Shown here piece after piece: positions 1-5,932 of a stretch of DNA of 6,281 bases. Within the stretch, counting starts at the first letter, position 1. Every line of letters begins with the position of its first letter. A program made the position numbers and the translations under genes. Origin of the DNA: a bacterium CG2_30_54_10 (GTDB taxonomy: Bacteria > Muiribacteriota > Ozemobacteria > Ozemobacterales > Ozemobacteraceae). The stretch spans positions 1 to 6,281 of the forward strand of contig MNYA01000464.1 of assembly GCA_001872985.1 (NCBI GenBank), given 5' to 3'. A model generated the notes under the pieces. It saw only the letters and a list, made by a program, of their open reading frames with translations, ran no database searches and was not told where the DNA came from.

Positions 1-31
1 CATTCACCTTTTCTTCAATTTTCCCAAACAG

Positions 32-39
32 GTAAACTC
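32..39 (+). repeat. Left 8-bp direct repeat abutting repeat copy A
   Basis: GTAAACTC here and at 189-196 directly abut the two ends of repeat copy A, the arrangement of a target-site duplication. Caution: TAAACTC is also part of the repeat's own terminus, so this could be a leftover end of another copy. Confidence 0.5.
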
Positions 40-188
40 GTAAGTGTTTAGCCTTCTGAAGCGAATACCTCGAAACCTTGCTCCAACAGACACTTTGGAA
101 AATTTTCATGATGGCAATCGATGACCGAGCAAAACATTGATCTGATCAACGTTTGAGGCAGCTTAACTTCAGACCGCCAAACTCATTC
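40..188. repeat. 149-bp palindromic MITE-like repeat, copy A
   Basis: Aligns without a single gap to 2112-2260 with 119/149 identical bases. The outer ~50 bp are most alike and the middle (about 110-150) most different. The ends (40-62 and 166-188) are imperfect inverted repeats with the shared blocks GTTT and CTGAAG. An inner pair (CTCCAAC near 80, GTTTGAG at 151-157) continues the fold, so the whole unit can form a long hairpin. It is bordered on both sides by the 8-bp sequence GTAAACTC (32-39 and 189-196), as a target-site duplication would be. No coding capacity is seen. It starts 165 nt past the distal spoIID stop codon. Confidence 0.8.
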
Positions 189-196
189 GTAAACTC
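189..196 (+). repeat. Right 8-bp direct repeat abutting repeat copy A
   Basis: Exact partner of GTAAACTC at 32-39, starting at the base after the right end of copy A. It also overlaps a 10-bp direct repeat TAAACTCTTA (190-199) that recurs at 319-328. Confidence 0.5.
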
Positions 197-220
197 TTAA
201 TTTTTTTCCTTCCACTCCAG

Positions 221-250
221 ATCTGCGTTAATCCGCGTTTATCTGTGGCA
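221..250. repeat. Three-unit decamer tandem repeat of the CCACAGAT type
   Basis: Three successive 10-mers begin ATC, first unit ATCTGCGTTA, with plus-strand consensus ATC(T/C)G(C/T)G(T/G)(T/C)N. On the minus strand it reads as CCACAGAT followed by related units of ten bases. Similar decamer runs occur in intergenic DNA of many unrelated environmental bacteria (from general recollection; no search was run). The period of ten is close to one helical turn. Function unknown. Confidence 0.65.
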
Positions 251-255
251 AAAAA

Positions 256-311
256 ATCCTTTCCTTTTTTCTGTTTTTTCGTTTCCTCTGATTTTTCGCC
301 TTTCTTCTTTC
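256..311 (+). other. Pyrimidine-rich tract downstream of the distal spoIID gene
   Basis: Only five or so purines interrupt about 56 pyrimidines on the plus strand; the transcript of the spoIID gene would carry the matching purine-rich run. No hairpin followed by a T-run was found in the transcript direction, so it is not a standard intrinsic terminator. The run could favour unusual DNA structure or Rho-independent pausing, but nothing in the sequence proves a role. Confidence 0.35.
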
Positions 312-353
312 ATTACGCTAAACTCTTACCAAATTTCAATTCGTTTTTGAAAA

Positions 354-1934
354 TCAATACCACTTTTTGAGAAGACTTCCAGGGTAGTAGTGAGCCAGGA
401 TGCGGTCGAAGGTCCAGCCGCGCTTGGCCAGGGCTTGAGCGCCGGTCTGGCACATTCCGACACCATGACCGAAACCAGCGCCTGAAAGATCGGCGCCGAC
501 GATGTAGCCTGCGGAATCGAGCTTCCAGGCGGCGATAAAACACGAGCTTCGAAGACTCCCGAGAAGCTGTCTGATGGTCAGTTCTTTTTTTACGGTTTTG
601 GTTTCCTGGTCGCCGATAAAACTCATCTGGTAGATTCGGCCCGAGAAACCGCGTGCGAGGTCCGTGACCCTTTTGATCCGTCCGATTCCGAGTTTGCTCT
701 CTACGGTCTTCCAATCTGGGGCCGAGATGGTCTTGTTCCAGCGGAATTTGTCGCCGCCCTCGACGCTCGGATCATTGCAGAAACAGTCTGCAGCCAGATT
801 TCGGATGAACCTCCCGGCCTGCTCTTCTTCTGAAAGATCGAGCGGAAGAGGGGCGGCGGTGTCCCAGATACCTATCAAAACCGGATCGGGCTCCGTGGTC
901 CAGACAAGGTGGTTGGCCTCCCCATGTCCGCCACAGTTCGAGGCATACACGGCATCCAGGATGCTGCCGGATTGATGGGCAAGCACCATCCCACGGGTCG
1001 GGGCGATCTTCAACGCAATCGATGCGACGTAGGGGGTTTCTCCCCCGTAAACCTGACAATGCTGCTCCGAGCATGTGTCGAAGCCCTCGCCTGCATGATT
1101 CACCCCGATCGAGGACATGATTTCGCCGCGTGCGGCGACGGCCTGGGCTTGGAGTGCCCCTACATCAGCCTTCGCGGAGATCTCCGAAGGAACGATTCCG
1201 GCCAGAACCGAATCGAGGTCAGATTGTAGAACGCAGTCAAGGGCATCGTGGGCTCCCCATCTGACGAGAAGACGGCCGCGATAGTCTCTGTCTTCGAAGC
1301 CATGCCAGGGATAACCGGCGGCGAATTCGACCTTGTACAAATGGATCAATTGTGTCGGTTCGAGCGCGAGTTCCTGGCCGACGGCCTGTACTTCACCGTT
1401 GATTTTCAAGGTTACTCGGCCTTGCGAGAGATTGACCACCTCTTCATGCACGAACGGGGACCCCCCGGACTCGCTCAGCGAAGCGACGAGCTCCCCGGCC
1501 GATGCGAAATCGCCGAAGATGCCTACTCCAACGAAGGTTCGACGGCCATCAGCCGCGAAGGAGCGGCCGCCGGGACCGGAAAACTCCCGGCCGAGGACGA
1601 TGGTGTGAACTGGCCAGCCGGCGGCTTTCCATGCGGAAACCGATTCGTCGGTTTTCGGTGCATCGCGGAATGGAATATCGGCAACAATTACATGGAAGCG
1701 CTTTAGGGCGCTCGCCACGATGGTTCCTTCAATCTTGCATTTGTCTGAGGGTTTAATCCATTTTTTTCTGCCGCCCAGCTCCCAGGCGGCTCCGTTGGGG
1801 CAGTTGAACTCGATTGCGTTGGGATATTGGGCAACCTTGATGAGAATCTGTCGCTCACCGGCCTCAAGGGCAAGATTGCCAAAAAAAAGAATGAAAACGA
1901 AAAAAACGGCCATTGCCGGGGCTGGACCGCGCAT
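354..1934 (-). CDS. Exported SpoIID/LytB-family protein, distal paralogue
   Basis: Paralogue of the gene at 2403-3983, clearly more than half identical by eye through the catalytic part. From the ATG at 1934 it is also 526 residues. The N-terminus has a hydrophobic core (about 9-23) and probable cleavage near ALEA|G. A SPOR-like pair of beta-alpha-beta halves follows (HVIVADIPF and TFVGVGIFGDF are the strands). The SpoIID core has ILAGIVPSEIS with E251, H280, CSEQHCQVY (C288, C293), DAVYASNCGGHG and GHGVGMCQTGA with HYYPGS near the C-terminus. By family knowledge it acts outside the membrane on denuded glycan strands. Start choice is uncertain. The ATG at 1934 has GGAG 9 nt upstream and gives a compact signal peptide. 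The in-frame ATG at 1991 has a purine-rich GAGGGAAGG 5 nt upstream and would add 19 residues, giving an unusually long but more basic n-region. A TTG at 2096 is unlikely. A 468-nt structured spacer separates it from its sister, so it may have its own promoter. Confidence 0.93.
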   Translation of the reverse strand: MRGPAPAMAVFFVFILFFGNLALEAGERQILIKVAQYPNAIEFNCPNGAAWELGGRKKWIKPSDKCKIEGTIVASALKRFHVIVADIPFRDAPKTDESVSAWKAAGWPVHTIVLGREFSGPGGRSFAADGRRTFVGVGIFGDFASAGELVASLSESGGSPFVHEEVVNLSQGRVTLKINGEVQAVGQELALEPTQLIHLYKVEFAAGYPWHGFEDRDYRGRLLVRWGAHDALDCVLQSDLDSVLAGIVPSEISAKADVGALQAQAVAARGEIMSSIGVNHAGEGFDTCSEQHCQVYGGETPYVASIALKIAPTRGMVLAHQSGSILDAVYASNCGGHGEANHLVWTTEPDPVLIGIWDTAAPLPLDLSEEEQAGRFIRNLAADCFCNDPSVEGGDKFRWNKTISAPDWKTVESKLGIGRIKRVTDLARGFSGRIYQMSFIGDQETKTVKKELTIRQLLGSLRSSCFIAAWKLDSAGYIVGADLSGAGFGHGVGMCQTGAQALAKRGWTFDRILAHYYPGSLLKKWY

Positions 1935-1943
1935 GGCAATCCG

Positions 1944-1947
1944 CTCC
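1944..1947 (-). promoter_or_regulatory. Ribosome binding site for the ATG at 1934 (distal spoIID)
   Basis: GGAG on the minus strand, 9 nt before the ATG at 1932-1934, supports the start that gives a compact signal peptide. It competes with the site at 1997-2005. Confidence 0.45.
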
Positions 1948-1996
1948 GCAAAAGAGGCTACCCATCGGCTTAGACAGATACAGATCCGCATGCCAG

Positions 1997-2005
1997 CCTT
2001 CCCTC
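1997..2005 (-). promoter_or_regulatory. Alternative ribosome binding site for the ATG at 1991 (distal spoIID)
   Basis: GAGGGAAGG on the minus strand ends 5 nt before the ATG at 1989-1991. If used, the protein gains 19 residues (545 in total) before the hydrophobic signal segment. Both starts are plausible; N-terminal or ribosome-profiling data would decide. Confidence 0.4.
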
Positions 2006-2111
2006 GTTTCAGTTCAGCGATTGAAAAATTGAAGAGCCATTTGCAGGATAACACAACCCTGACCCGAGAAGAAGGGGCCAGGATTAACAATGTCAAATTT
2101 AGGCATTGTCT

Positions 2112-2260
2112 GTAAGTGTTTAGCCTGCTGAAGTGAATACCTCGAACCCTCGCTCAAACAGACACTTTGGAAAATTTACATGCCAATTATCGAGAAGTGG
2201 GCGTAATGTTGATCCGATCTGCGTTTGAGGCTTTTTGACTTCAGACCGCTAAACTCATAC
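2112..2260. repeat. 149-bp palindromic MITE-like repeat, copy B
   Basis: Second copy of the unit at 40-188, same orientation and same length, lying between the two spoIID genes. Its terminal inverted repeats (2112-2134 and 2238-2260) match at 18 of 23 positions. An inner pair, CTCAAAC (2153-2159) with GTTTGAG (2223-2229), and CACTT with AAGTG further in, extend the stem. The flanks show no convincing target-site duplication. Its near end is 142 nt past the stop of the murQ-proximal spoIID gene, much like copy A behind the distal one. Confidence 0.8.
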
Positions 2261-2295
2261 GGCTTAACTTAGTGGCATTCGGGGCACGCGCCCCC

Positions 2296-2323
2296 CTTCG
2301 CCTCGCGAAGTAAATCCGCGAGG
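2296..2323. repeat. Two overlapping, mutually exclusive hairpins
   Basis: CTTCGC/ctc/GCGAAG (2296-2310) is a perfect 6-bp stem with a 3-nt loop. CCTCGCG (2301-2307) pairs equally perfectly with CGCGAGG (2317-2323). The two stems share bases and cannot form together. A further small stem, GCGC/ttc/GCGC, lies just beyond (about 2342-2352). They sit 80-107 nt past the stop codon of the murQ-proximal spoIID gene, with no T-run. Confidence 0.5.
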
Positions 2324-2402
2324 CTCATCCCCTGCGGTCGGGCGCTTCGCGCTCTCCAGTGCGCTCTTATGCCTCCCCCGGATTATTGAGATGATACCCC
2401 GA

Positions 2403-3983
2403 TCAGTACCATTTAACCAGGCGTGAGCCGGGGAAATAGTGACTCAGGATCTTTCCGTAATCCCAGCCCTCGCGGGCGAGATACTGGGCGCCGGTTTGGC
2501 ACATTCCCACACCGTGTCCCCATCCGGCGCCCATGAACTCAGCTCCGGAAATGAAGCCGGCTGAATCGCGCTTCCACGCAACGATGAAGCAGGCGCTTCG
2601 GAGACCGCCGAAAAGCTGGCGGATCTTCAGTTCCTTCATGACCGACTTGTCACCTGTTTTGCCATGAAGAGTGATTTTGTACAAACGCCCTGAGGGGCCT
2701 CTGGCAAAATCGTCAATGCTCCGAATCGGGCCGACTCCGGCGGCTGACTCAACTTTTTTCCAGTCGGCGGCAGAAAGGTTTCGGGTCCAACGGAACTTGT
2801 CGCCCCCCTCGACCGTGGGATCCTGACAGAAGCATTGCGGAGGATTTCTGATGAAGCTTGCCACGTCGGTTTCGTTCGTGAGGTCAAGGGCGGGCGGGAT
2901 AGCGCAGTCCCAGACCCCGATCAGATAAGGATCGGGCGGGGAAGTCCAGACCAGGTCGTTTCTGTCACCGTGGCCTCCACAGTTTGCGGCGTAGACGGCG
3001 TCAATGATATCGGCTTTTGCGGACTGCAACAAATAACCGGCAGTCGGGGCGATTATCACGGCGATTTTTTCAGAAACCGAGTCATCTCCGGAATAGACCT
3101 GACAATGCTGTTCGGAGCAGAAATGGAAACCTTCTCCAATGTGGCGGAGACTCATCTTGGACAGGATCTCGCCCCTTGCCGCTATAGCCTGCGTCTGAAT
3201 AGCTCCTGGAGCGGCGTTGCTGGAGATTTCCGAGGGGACCACTCCGGCAAGGATATGTTCGAGGTTGGTCGTAAGGACGCAGTCAAGGGCATCCTGCGCT
3301 CCCCATCCGATTGTTATTGGGCCGCGAAATCTGCGGTCGGCGTATCCATGCCAACTGTAGCCGCGTGCGAACTCGACTTTCCGAATGGCGACGTCGGGCG
3401 TCGGGGACAGGGAGAGCGGTCCGGAACCGCGAGCAACCCGGCGGCCATTCACCGAAATGGCGATTTTCCCTTTCGACCGAGAAAGAATCTCTTCGAAGAT
3501 CCAGTTGGAGATGGTTTTTGCCGACAATTCATCGCTCAACTTCTGGGCTGATTCGCGAGTATCGAATTGGCCTACTCCGATGAAAAGAACCCTGCCATCG
3601 TAAGAGTGGGATAGGCTTCCAGCCTGGAATGTGTGGACCGCCCTGCCGGTCGCCCGCCACTTTGCAAGAGACTCCGCCACTTTTAGCGGCTCCCGCATCG
3701 GGAGCGACTCCACCATGACGTGGAAGCGTTTTTTGGCATGAGTCTCAAGAACGCCGGTTATTTCGCAACGGTCTTTCTTATTCAAACGTCCTGATGCGGA
3801 GCCCAGTTTCCAGGTTCCGCCCTGTTCCATCTGGAGCAAAAGCGATTTTGGAAACTCAGCGACCTTGATCTTCACGATCGGAGGCCCAGCCAGAACCCCG
3901 GTGGGGAAAGCGGCAATCAGGAACATTGCCAAGGTCAATAGCAGGCACAACGTGGGAATCCGGGAGCGTTTTGTTGGAGTCAT
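2403..3983 (-). CDS. Exported SpoIID/LytB-family protein, paralogue next to murQ
   Basis: A 526-residue protein of the SpoIID/LytB (stage II sporulation D, amidase enhancer) family; characterised SpoIID is a lytic transglycosylase acting on peptide-free glycan strands. The N-terminus is a classical signal peptide: charged TKRSR, hydrophobic core about 11-28, and a VLA|G cleavage site after residue 32. Residues about 85-170 form two beta-alpha-beta-like halves resembling a SPOR domain (HVMVESLPM and VLFIGVGQF are the strands). The SpoIID core follows: ILAGVVPSEIS with E252, aligned to the essential Glu of SpoIID; AARGEI; H281 and CSEQHCQVY (C289, C294), a likely metal site as reported for clostridial SpoIID; DAVYAANCGGHG; and the C-terminal GHGVGMCQTGA with HYFPGS. 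The ATG at 3983 is preferred because AAGGA lies 11 nt upstream and the signal peptide then has normal length. A TTG at 4022, touching the murQ stop, would add 13 residues and has no ribosome binding site. The start lies 39 nt after murQ. Sporulation need not be implied; many non-sporulating bacteria carry this family. Confidence 0.93.
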   Translation of the reverse strand: MTPTKRSRIPTLCLLLTLAMFLIAAFPTGVLAGPPIVKIKVAEFPKSLLLQMEQGGTWKLGSASGRLNKKDRCEITGVLETHAKKRFHVMVESLPMREPLKVAESLAKWRATGRAVHTFQAGSLSHSYDGRVLFIGVGQFDTRESAQKLSDELSAKTISNWIFEEILSRSKGKIAISVNGRRVARGSGPLSLSPTPDVAIRKVEFARGYSWHGYADRRFRGPITIGWGAQDALDCVLTTNLEHILAGVVPSEISSNAAPGAIQTQAIAARGEILSKMSLRHIGEGFHFCSEQHCQVYSGDDSVSEKIAVIIAPTAGYLLQSAKADIIDAVYAANCGGHGDRNDLVWTSPPDPYLIGVWDCAIPPALDLTNETDVASFIRNPPQCFCQDPTVEGGDKFRWTRNLSAADWKKVESAAGVGPIRSIDDFARGPSGRLYKITLHGKTGDKSVMKELKIRQLFGGLRSACFIVAWKRDSAGFISGAEFMGAGWGHGVGMCQTGAQYLAREGWDYGKILSHYFPGSRLVKWY

Positions 3984-3994
3984 CCGAAGTGTTT

Positions 3995-3999
3995 TCCTT
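3995..3999 (-). promoter_or_regulatory. Ribosome binding site of the murQ-proximal spoIID gene
   Basis: AAGGA on the minus strand lies 11 nt before the ATG at 3981-3983. It favours this start over the TTG at 4020-4022, which directly follows the murQ TGA and has no purine-rich site upstream. Confidence 0.5.
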
Positions 4000-4022
4000 T
4001 CGATTGCGGGCAGTCGTACCAA

Positions 4023-5909
4023 TCAGCCAAGAACAAGGTCGGCGGAAGGTTTCAGCCAGGGGGCAAGCTGTCGGGGCTGCCGGACCAGCTCTAACAGAGG
4101 GAAGGTTGATGATGGAAACTTCAATTTCCAATCTCCTTTGGGGTCGGCGCCGGTGGTGCATGCTTTCGGGTGCCAGGAATCGCCGATGATTGGGATTCCG
4201 GTTGCGGGATCGATCTGAAATCGTAGCATTTCCTCGGCTTCGCCGACGGCCTCGCGAGGGAGGCTGGCGCCGCGAATGTTAGCCCAGGATCGAAGGAAGG
4301 TCATTCCGCGTAACAGGTCGTAGTTGTAAAACCTCGGGAAACAAAGTTTCGTCCAGGTTTCATCGATGATTCGGTCAGGGTTTCGGGCGGAGCGGAAGAG
4401 CCGGTGGTTGAGGAGATATTCTGCTCCTCGATCCAGGAAGGTCAGCTCTTCGGAGGTGAACGGCCTGGGAGTGCAGTTCAAAATGGCTTCCATCGGGGGA
4501 AGGGTCGAAACGATGGAGCTTTTTGGCTCGGGTCTCGTGTAAGCCGCCTCGTCACAGTTCAATCCGCCATCGGGCAACTGGTAGCGAAGAAACCAATCAC
4601 GGGCGAACGGCAGTTCACGATCCACATCAAGGCCCCAGGCGAAAAAAATCTGGTACAAGGTACCAAGCGCGCAATGGCAGAAAATATCTCTGACCGGGTC
4701 GATGCCTGGAGGAACATCCTCGATCCGAAATGGGAAGCGATCGAGGTATTGTTTGCAAACTGTTTCGAGCAAGAGCTGAATCGATTTTTCAGGAATTTGC
4801 TTAACGGCTCCCATCTCGAAAAGAAGGGTTATATGCCACCAAGGTGAGTTCCATTTCGGCCAATAGGCGTCTTTGGCCAGGCTTGAACTGGCGGCTTCGG
4901 ATTGAAGGTAGGTGAGCGACGCTTCAATTGCTTTGGAAAGCCTGGTTTCACTTTCCGGGTTTGAAGCTTGAGGGATTGCGGCCGGGATCGGACTAACAGG
5001 TTCTCGGAGTGCACGGAAGAGGATTCCATGATTGGATGCGATTGTTTCCCTGGCTTTCTCGACGGCGCCACCACGCCTTGCGAGAAAAATGGCGACTTTG
5101 GTTTCCCCGTTGGCTTGCTTTAGAAGGGTTTCCGCACTTTCTCGTGGAACATTTCCGGCTTCGGCGACGATCCGGATGGCGCGATCCTGCAGCTTCGCGT
5201 TGGTTGCCCTGAGATCAACCATCAGATTCTGGTACACTTTTCCAAAACGAATCATCGCTGATGATGAGAGCAGGTTCAGAACCATCTTGCAGGCGGTTCC
5301 GGATTTCAGGCGCGTCGAGCCGGTAATAACCTCGGGGCCGACAATCGGGTTCAGAAGAACGTCGACTGGCGGGAAAGGTCCGCGGGGGTTGCAAGTCAGG
5401 AGAATAGTTTTGCAGTGGGATTCACGGGCGAAGGCGAGGCCGGAGCGAACGTAGGGCGTCAAGCCGCTGGCGGAAATTCCAAGAAGGATGTCGGGCGGTT
5501 TCAGGCTGGCAGCGGAAAGGTCTTCCTCGGCCGCGATCTGATTGTCTTCTGCGCCTTCCACTGCCTGAGTGACAGCTTTGCGGCCGCCGGCGATCAGTGC
5601 GACCGCAAGCTCCGGAGCCACGCCGAAGGTCGGCGGCAGTTCTGATGCATCGAGGATTCCAAGACGGCCGGAAGTTCCGGCTCCAAGGTAGATCAGGCGG
5701 CCACCTTCCTTGATGGCTTCAAACAGAAGATCCACCGCGCGAGTCAGTTCAGCGGCAATGGCCTCAACCGCGGATGCTACCGACTTGTCAGCCTCGAGAA
5801 ACAGACGGACGATCTCGGCAGTTGATGCGCGGTCAATGAAGGTCGTTCGGGGGTTCCGGGTTTCGGTCAGCGAAAGCGGCTGGCCCTTCAGGTCAGAGGG
5901 CTGTGTCAT
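4023..5909 (-). CDS. murQ: N-acetylmuramic acid 6-phosphate etherase (MurQ) with a C-terminal alpha-toroid-like extension
   Basis: A 628-residue cytoplasmic protein; ordinary MurQ is about 300 residues. Residues 1-303 are a complete MurQ, which cleaves the lactyl ether of MurNAc-6-phosphate to give GlcNAc-6-phosphate and D-lactate. Visible are SETRNP-like TETRNP (15-20), the SIS sugar-phosphate loop GAGTSGRLG (76-84), DASE with E90 and GAED with E121 (equivalent to the E. coli catalytic Glu83 and Glu114), the family signature GPEVITGSTRLKSGTA (191-206), KVYQNLMVDLRATN (224-237) and the C-terminal UBA-like three-helix part (about 256-300). A Pro/Ser-rich linker (303-322) leads to about 305 extra residues with no lesion between them. 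These are rich in Trp and aromatics (PWWH 356-359, QLPDGGLNCD 444-453, SSIVSTLPPMEAI 464-476, FPRFYNYDLLRGMTFL 524-539) and recall the alpha/alpha-toroid (prenyltransferase/terpene-cyclase-like) fold. The ATG at 5909 has GGAG 8 nt upstream. The TGA lies 39 nt before the next gene's start. The function of the extension is unknown. Confidence 0.96.
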   Translation of the reverse strand: MTQPSDLKGQPLSLTETRNPRTTFIDRASTAEIVRLFLEADKSVASAVEAIAAELTRAVDLLFEAIKEGGRLIYLGAGTSGRLGILDASELPPTFGVAPELAVALIAGGRKAVTQAVEGAEDNQIAAEEDLSAASLKPPDILLGISASGLTPYVRSGLAFARESHCKTILLTCNPRGPFPPVDVLLNPIVGPEVITGSTRLKSGTACKMVLNLLSSSAMIRFGKVYQNLMVDLRATNAKLQDRAIRIVAEAGNVPRESAETLLKQANGETKVAIFLARRGGAVEKARETIASNHGILFRALREPVSPIPAAIPQASNPESETRLSKAIEASLTYLQSEAASSSLAKDAYWPKWNSPWWHITLLFEMGAVKQIPEKSIQLLLETVCKQYLDRFPFRIEDVPPGIDPVRDIFCHCALGTLYQIFFAWGLDVDRELPFARDWFLRYQLPDGGLNCDEAAYTRPEPKSSIVSTLPPMEAILNCTPRPFTSEELTFLDRGAEYLLNHRLFRSARNPDRIIDETWTKLCFPRFYNYDLLRGMTFLRSWANIRGASLPREAVGEAEEMLRFQIDPATGIPIIGDSWHPKACTTGADPKGDWKLKFPSSTFPLLELVRQPRQLAPWLKPSADLVLG

Positions 5910-5917
5910 TTTAGGGT

Positions 5918-5921
5918 CTCC
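5918..5921 (-). promoter_or_regulatory. Ribosome binding site of murQ
   Basis: On the minus strand GGAG sits 8 nt before the ATG at 5907-5909. It supports this start and the full-length N-terminus, which begins just ahead of the conserved TETRNP motif. Confidence 0.75.
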
Positions 5922-5932
5922 AGAGATGTCAT

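Larger units (their letters stand above)
190..328. repeat. 119-bp segment between 10-bp direct repeats, containing the decamers and a pyrimidine tract
   Basis: TAAACTCTTA occurs perfectly at 190-199 and 319-328. The 119 bp between them hold the decamer repeat (221-250) and an almost pure pyrimidine run (about 256-311). The right-hand copy forms part of CGCTAAACTCTTAC (316-329), which differs at one of 14 positions from the right terminus of repeat copy B (2247-2260). It therefore looks like a solo end of the same repeat family. The segment may be an insertion into an older repeat end. Confidence 0.45.
1..353. other. Non-coding region downstream of the distal spoIID gene
   Basis: No convincing gene in either strand. 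From left to right it holds an unexplained AT-rich edge (1-31), repeat copy A with its flanking direct repeats (32-196), the decamer repeat (221-250), the pyrimidine tract (256-311), and a solo repeat terminus (316-329) just before the spoIID stop codon. No neighbouring gene is visible to the left. Confidence 0.7.
1935..2402. other. Structured spacer between the two spoIID paralogues
   Basis: No gene is supported here. It carries the upstream region of the distal spoIID (1935-2111, including a 6-bp inverted repeat ACAATG/CATTGT at 2087-2109 that overlaps a minus-strand TTGACA without a convincing -10 box), repeat copy B (2112-2260), and a GC-rich hairpin region (2261-2402). The length contrasts with the 39-41 nt gaps elsewhere in the cluster and suggests insertion after the spoIID duplication or separate transcription of the distal copy. 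Confidence 0.6.

Noticed and set aside
221..250. CRISPR array
   Set aside because: Units are 10 bp, contiguous and without spacers.
190..353. Intrinsic terminator after the distal spoIID gene
   Set aside because: In the transcript direction the region is purine-rich; no GC stem followed by a U-run was found.
664..1756. Several plus-strand ORFs of 84-152 codons opposite the distal spoIID gene
   Set aside because: Antisense shadows of a strongly supported coding frame; compositions are Arg/Ser/Gly-biased with no family features.
2060..2092. Promoter of the distal spoIID based on TTGACA on the minus strand
   Set aside because: No acceptable -10 hexamer lies 16-18 nt downstream; a promoter in this spacer is likely, but its position cannot be supported.
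40..2268. Integron attC sites with spoIID as a gene cassette
   Set aside because: The repeats are palindromic and flank one gene, and GTTTGAG/GCTTAAC resemble attC boxes. The boxes are not at conserved positions in both copies, and the gene between them is a vertically placed paralogue of its neighbour.
2835..3551. 238-codon plus-strand ORF opposite the murQ-proximal spoIID gene
   Set aside because: Long only because the opposite frame is coding and fairly GC-rich; the translation mirrors the SpoIID codons and shows no domain.
4404..5454. Plus-strand ORFs opposite murQ
   Set aside because: Antisense to conserved MurQ and extension codons; no ribosome binding sites or recognisable motifs.
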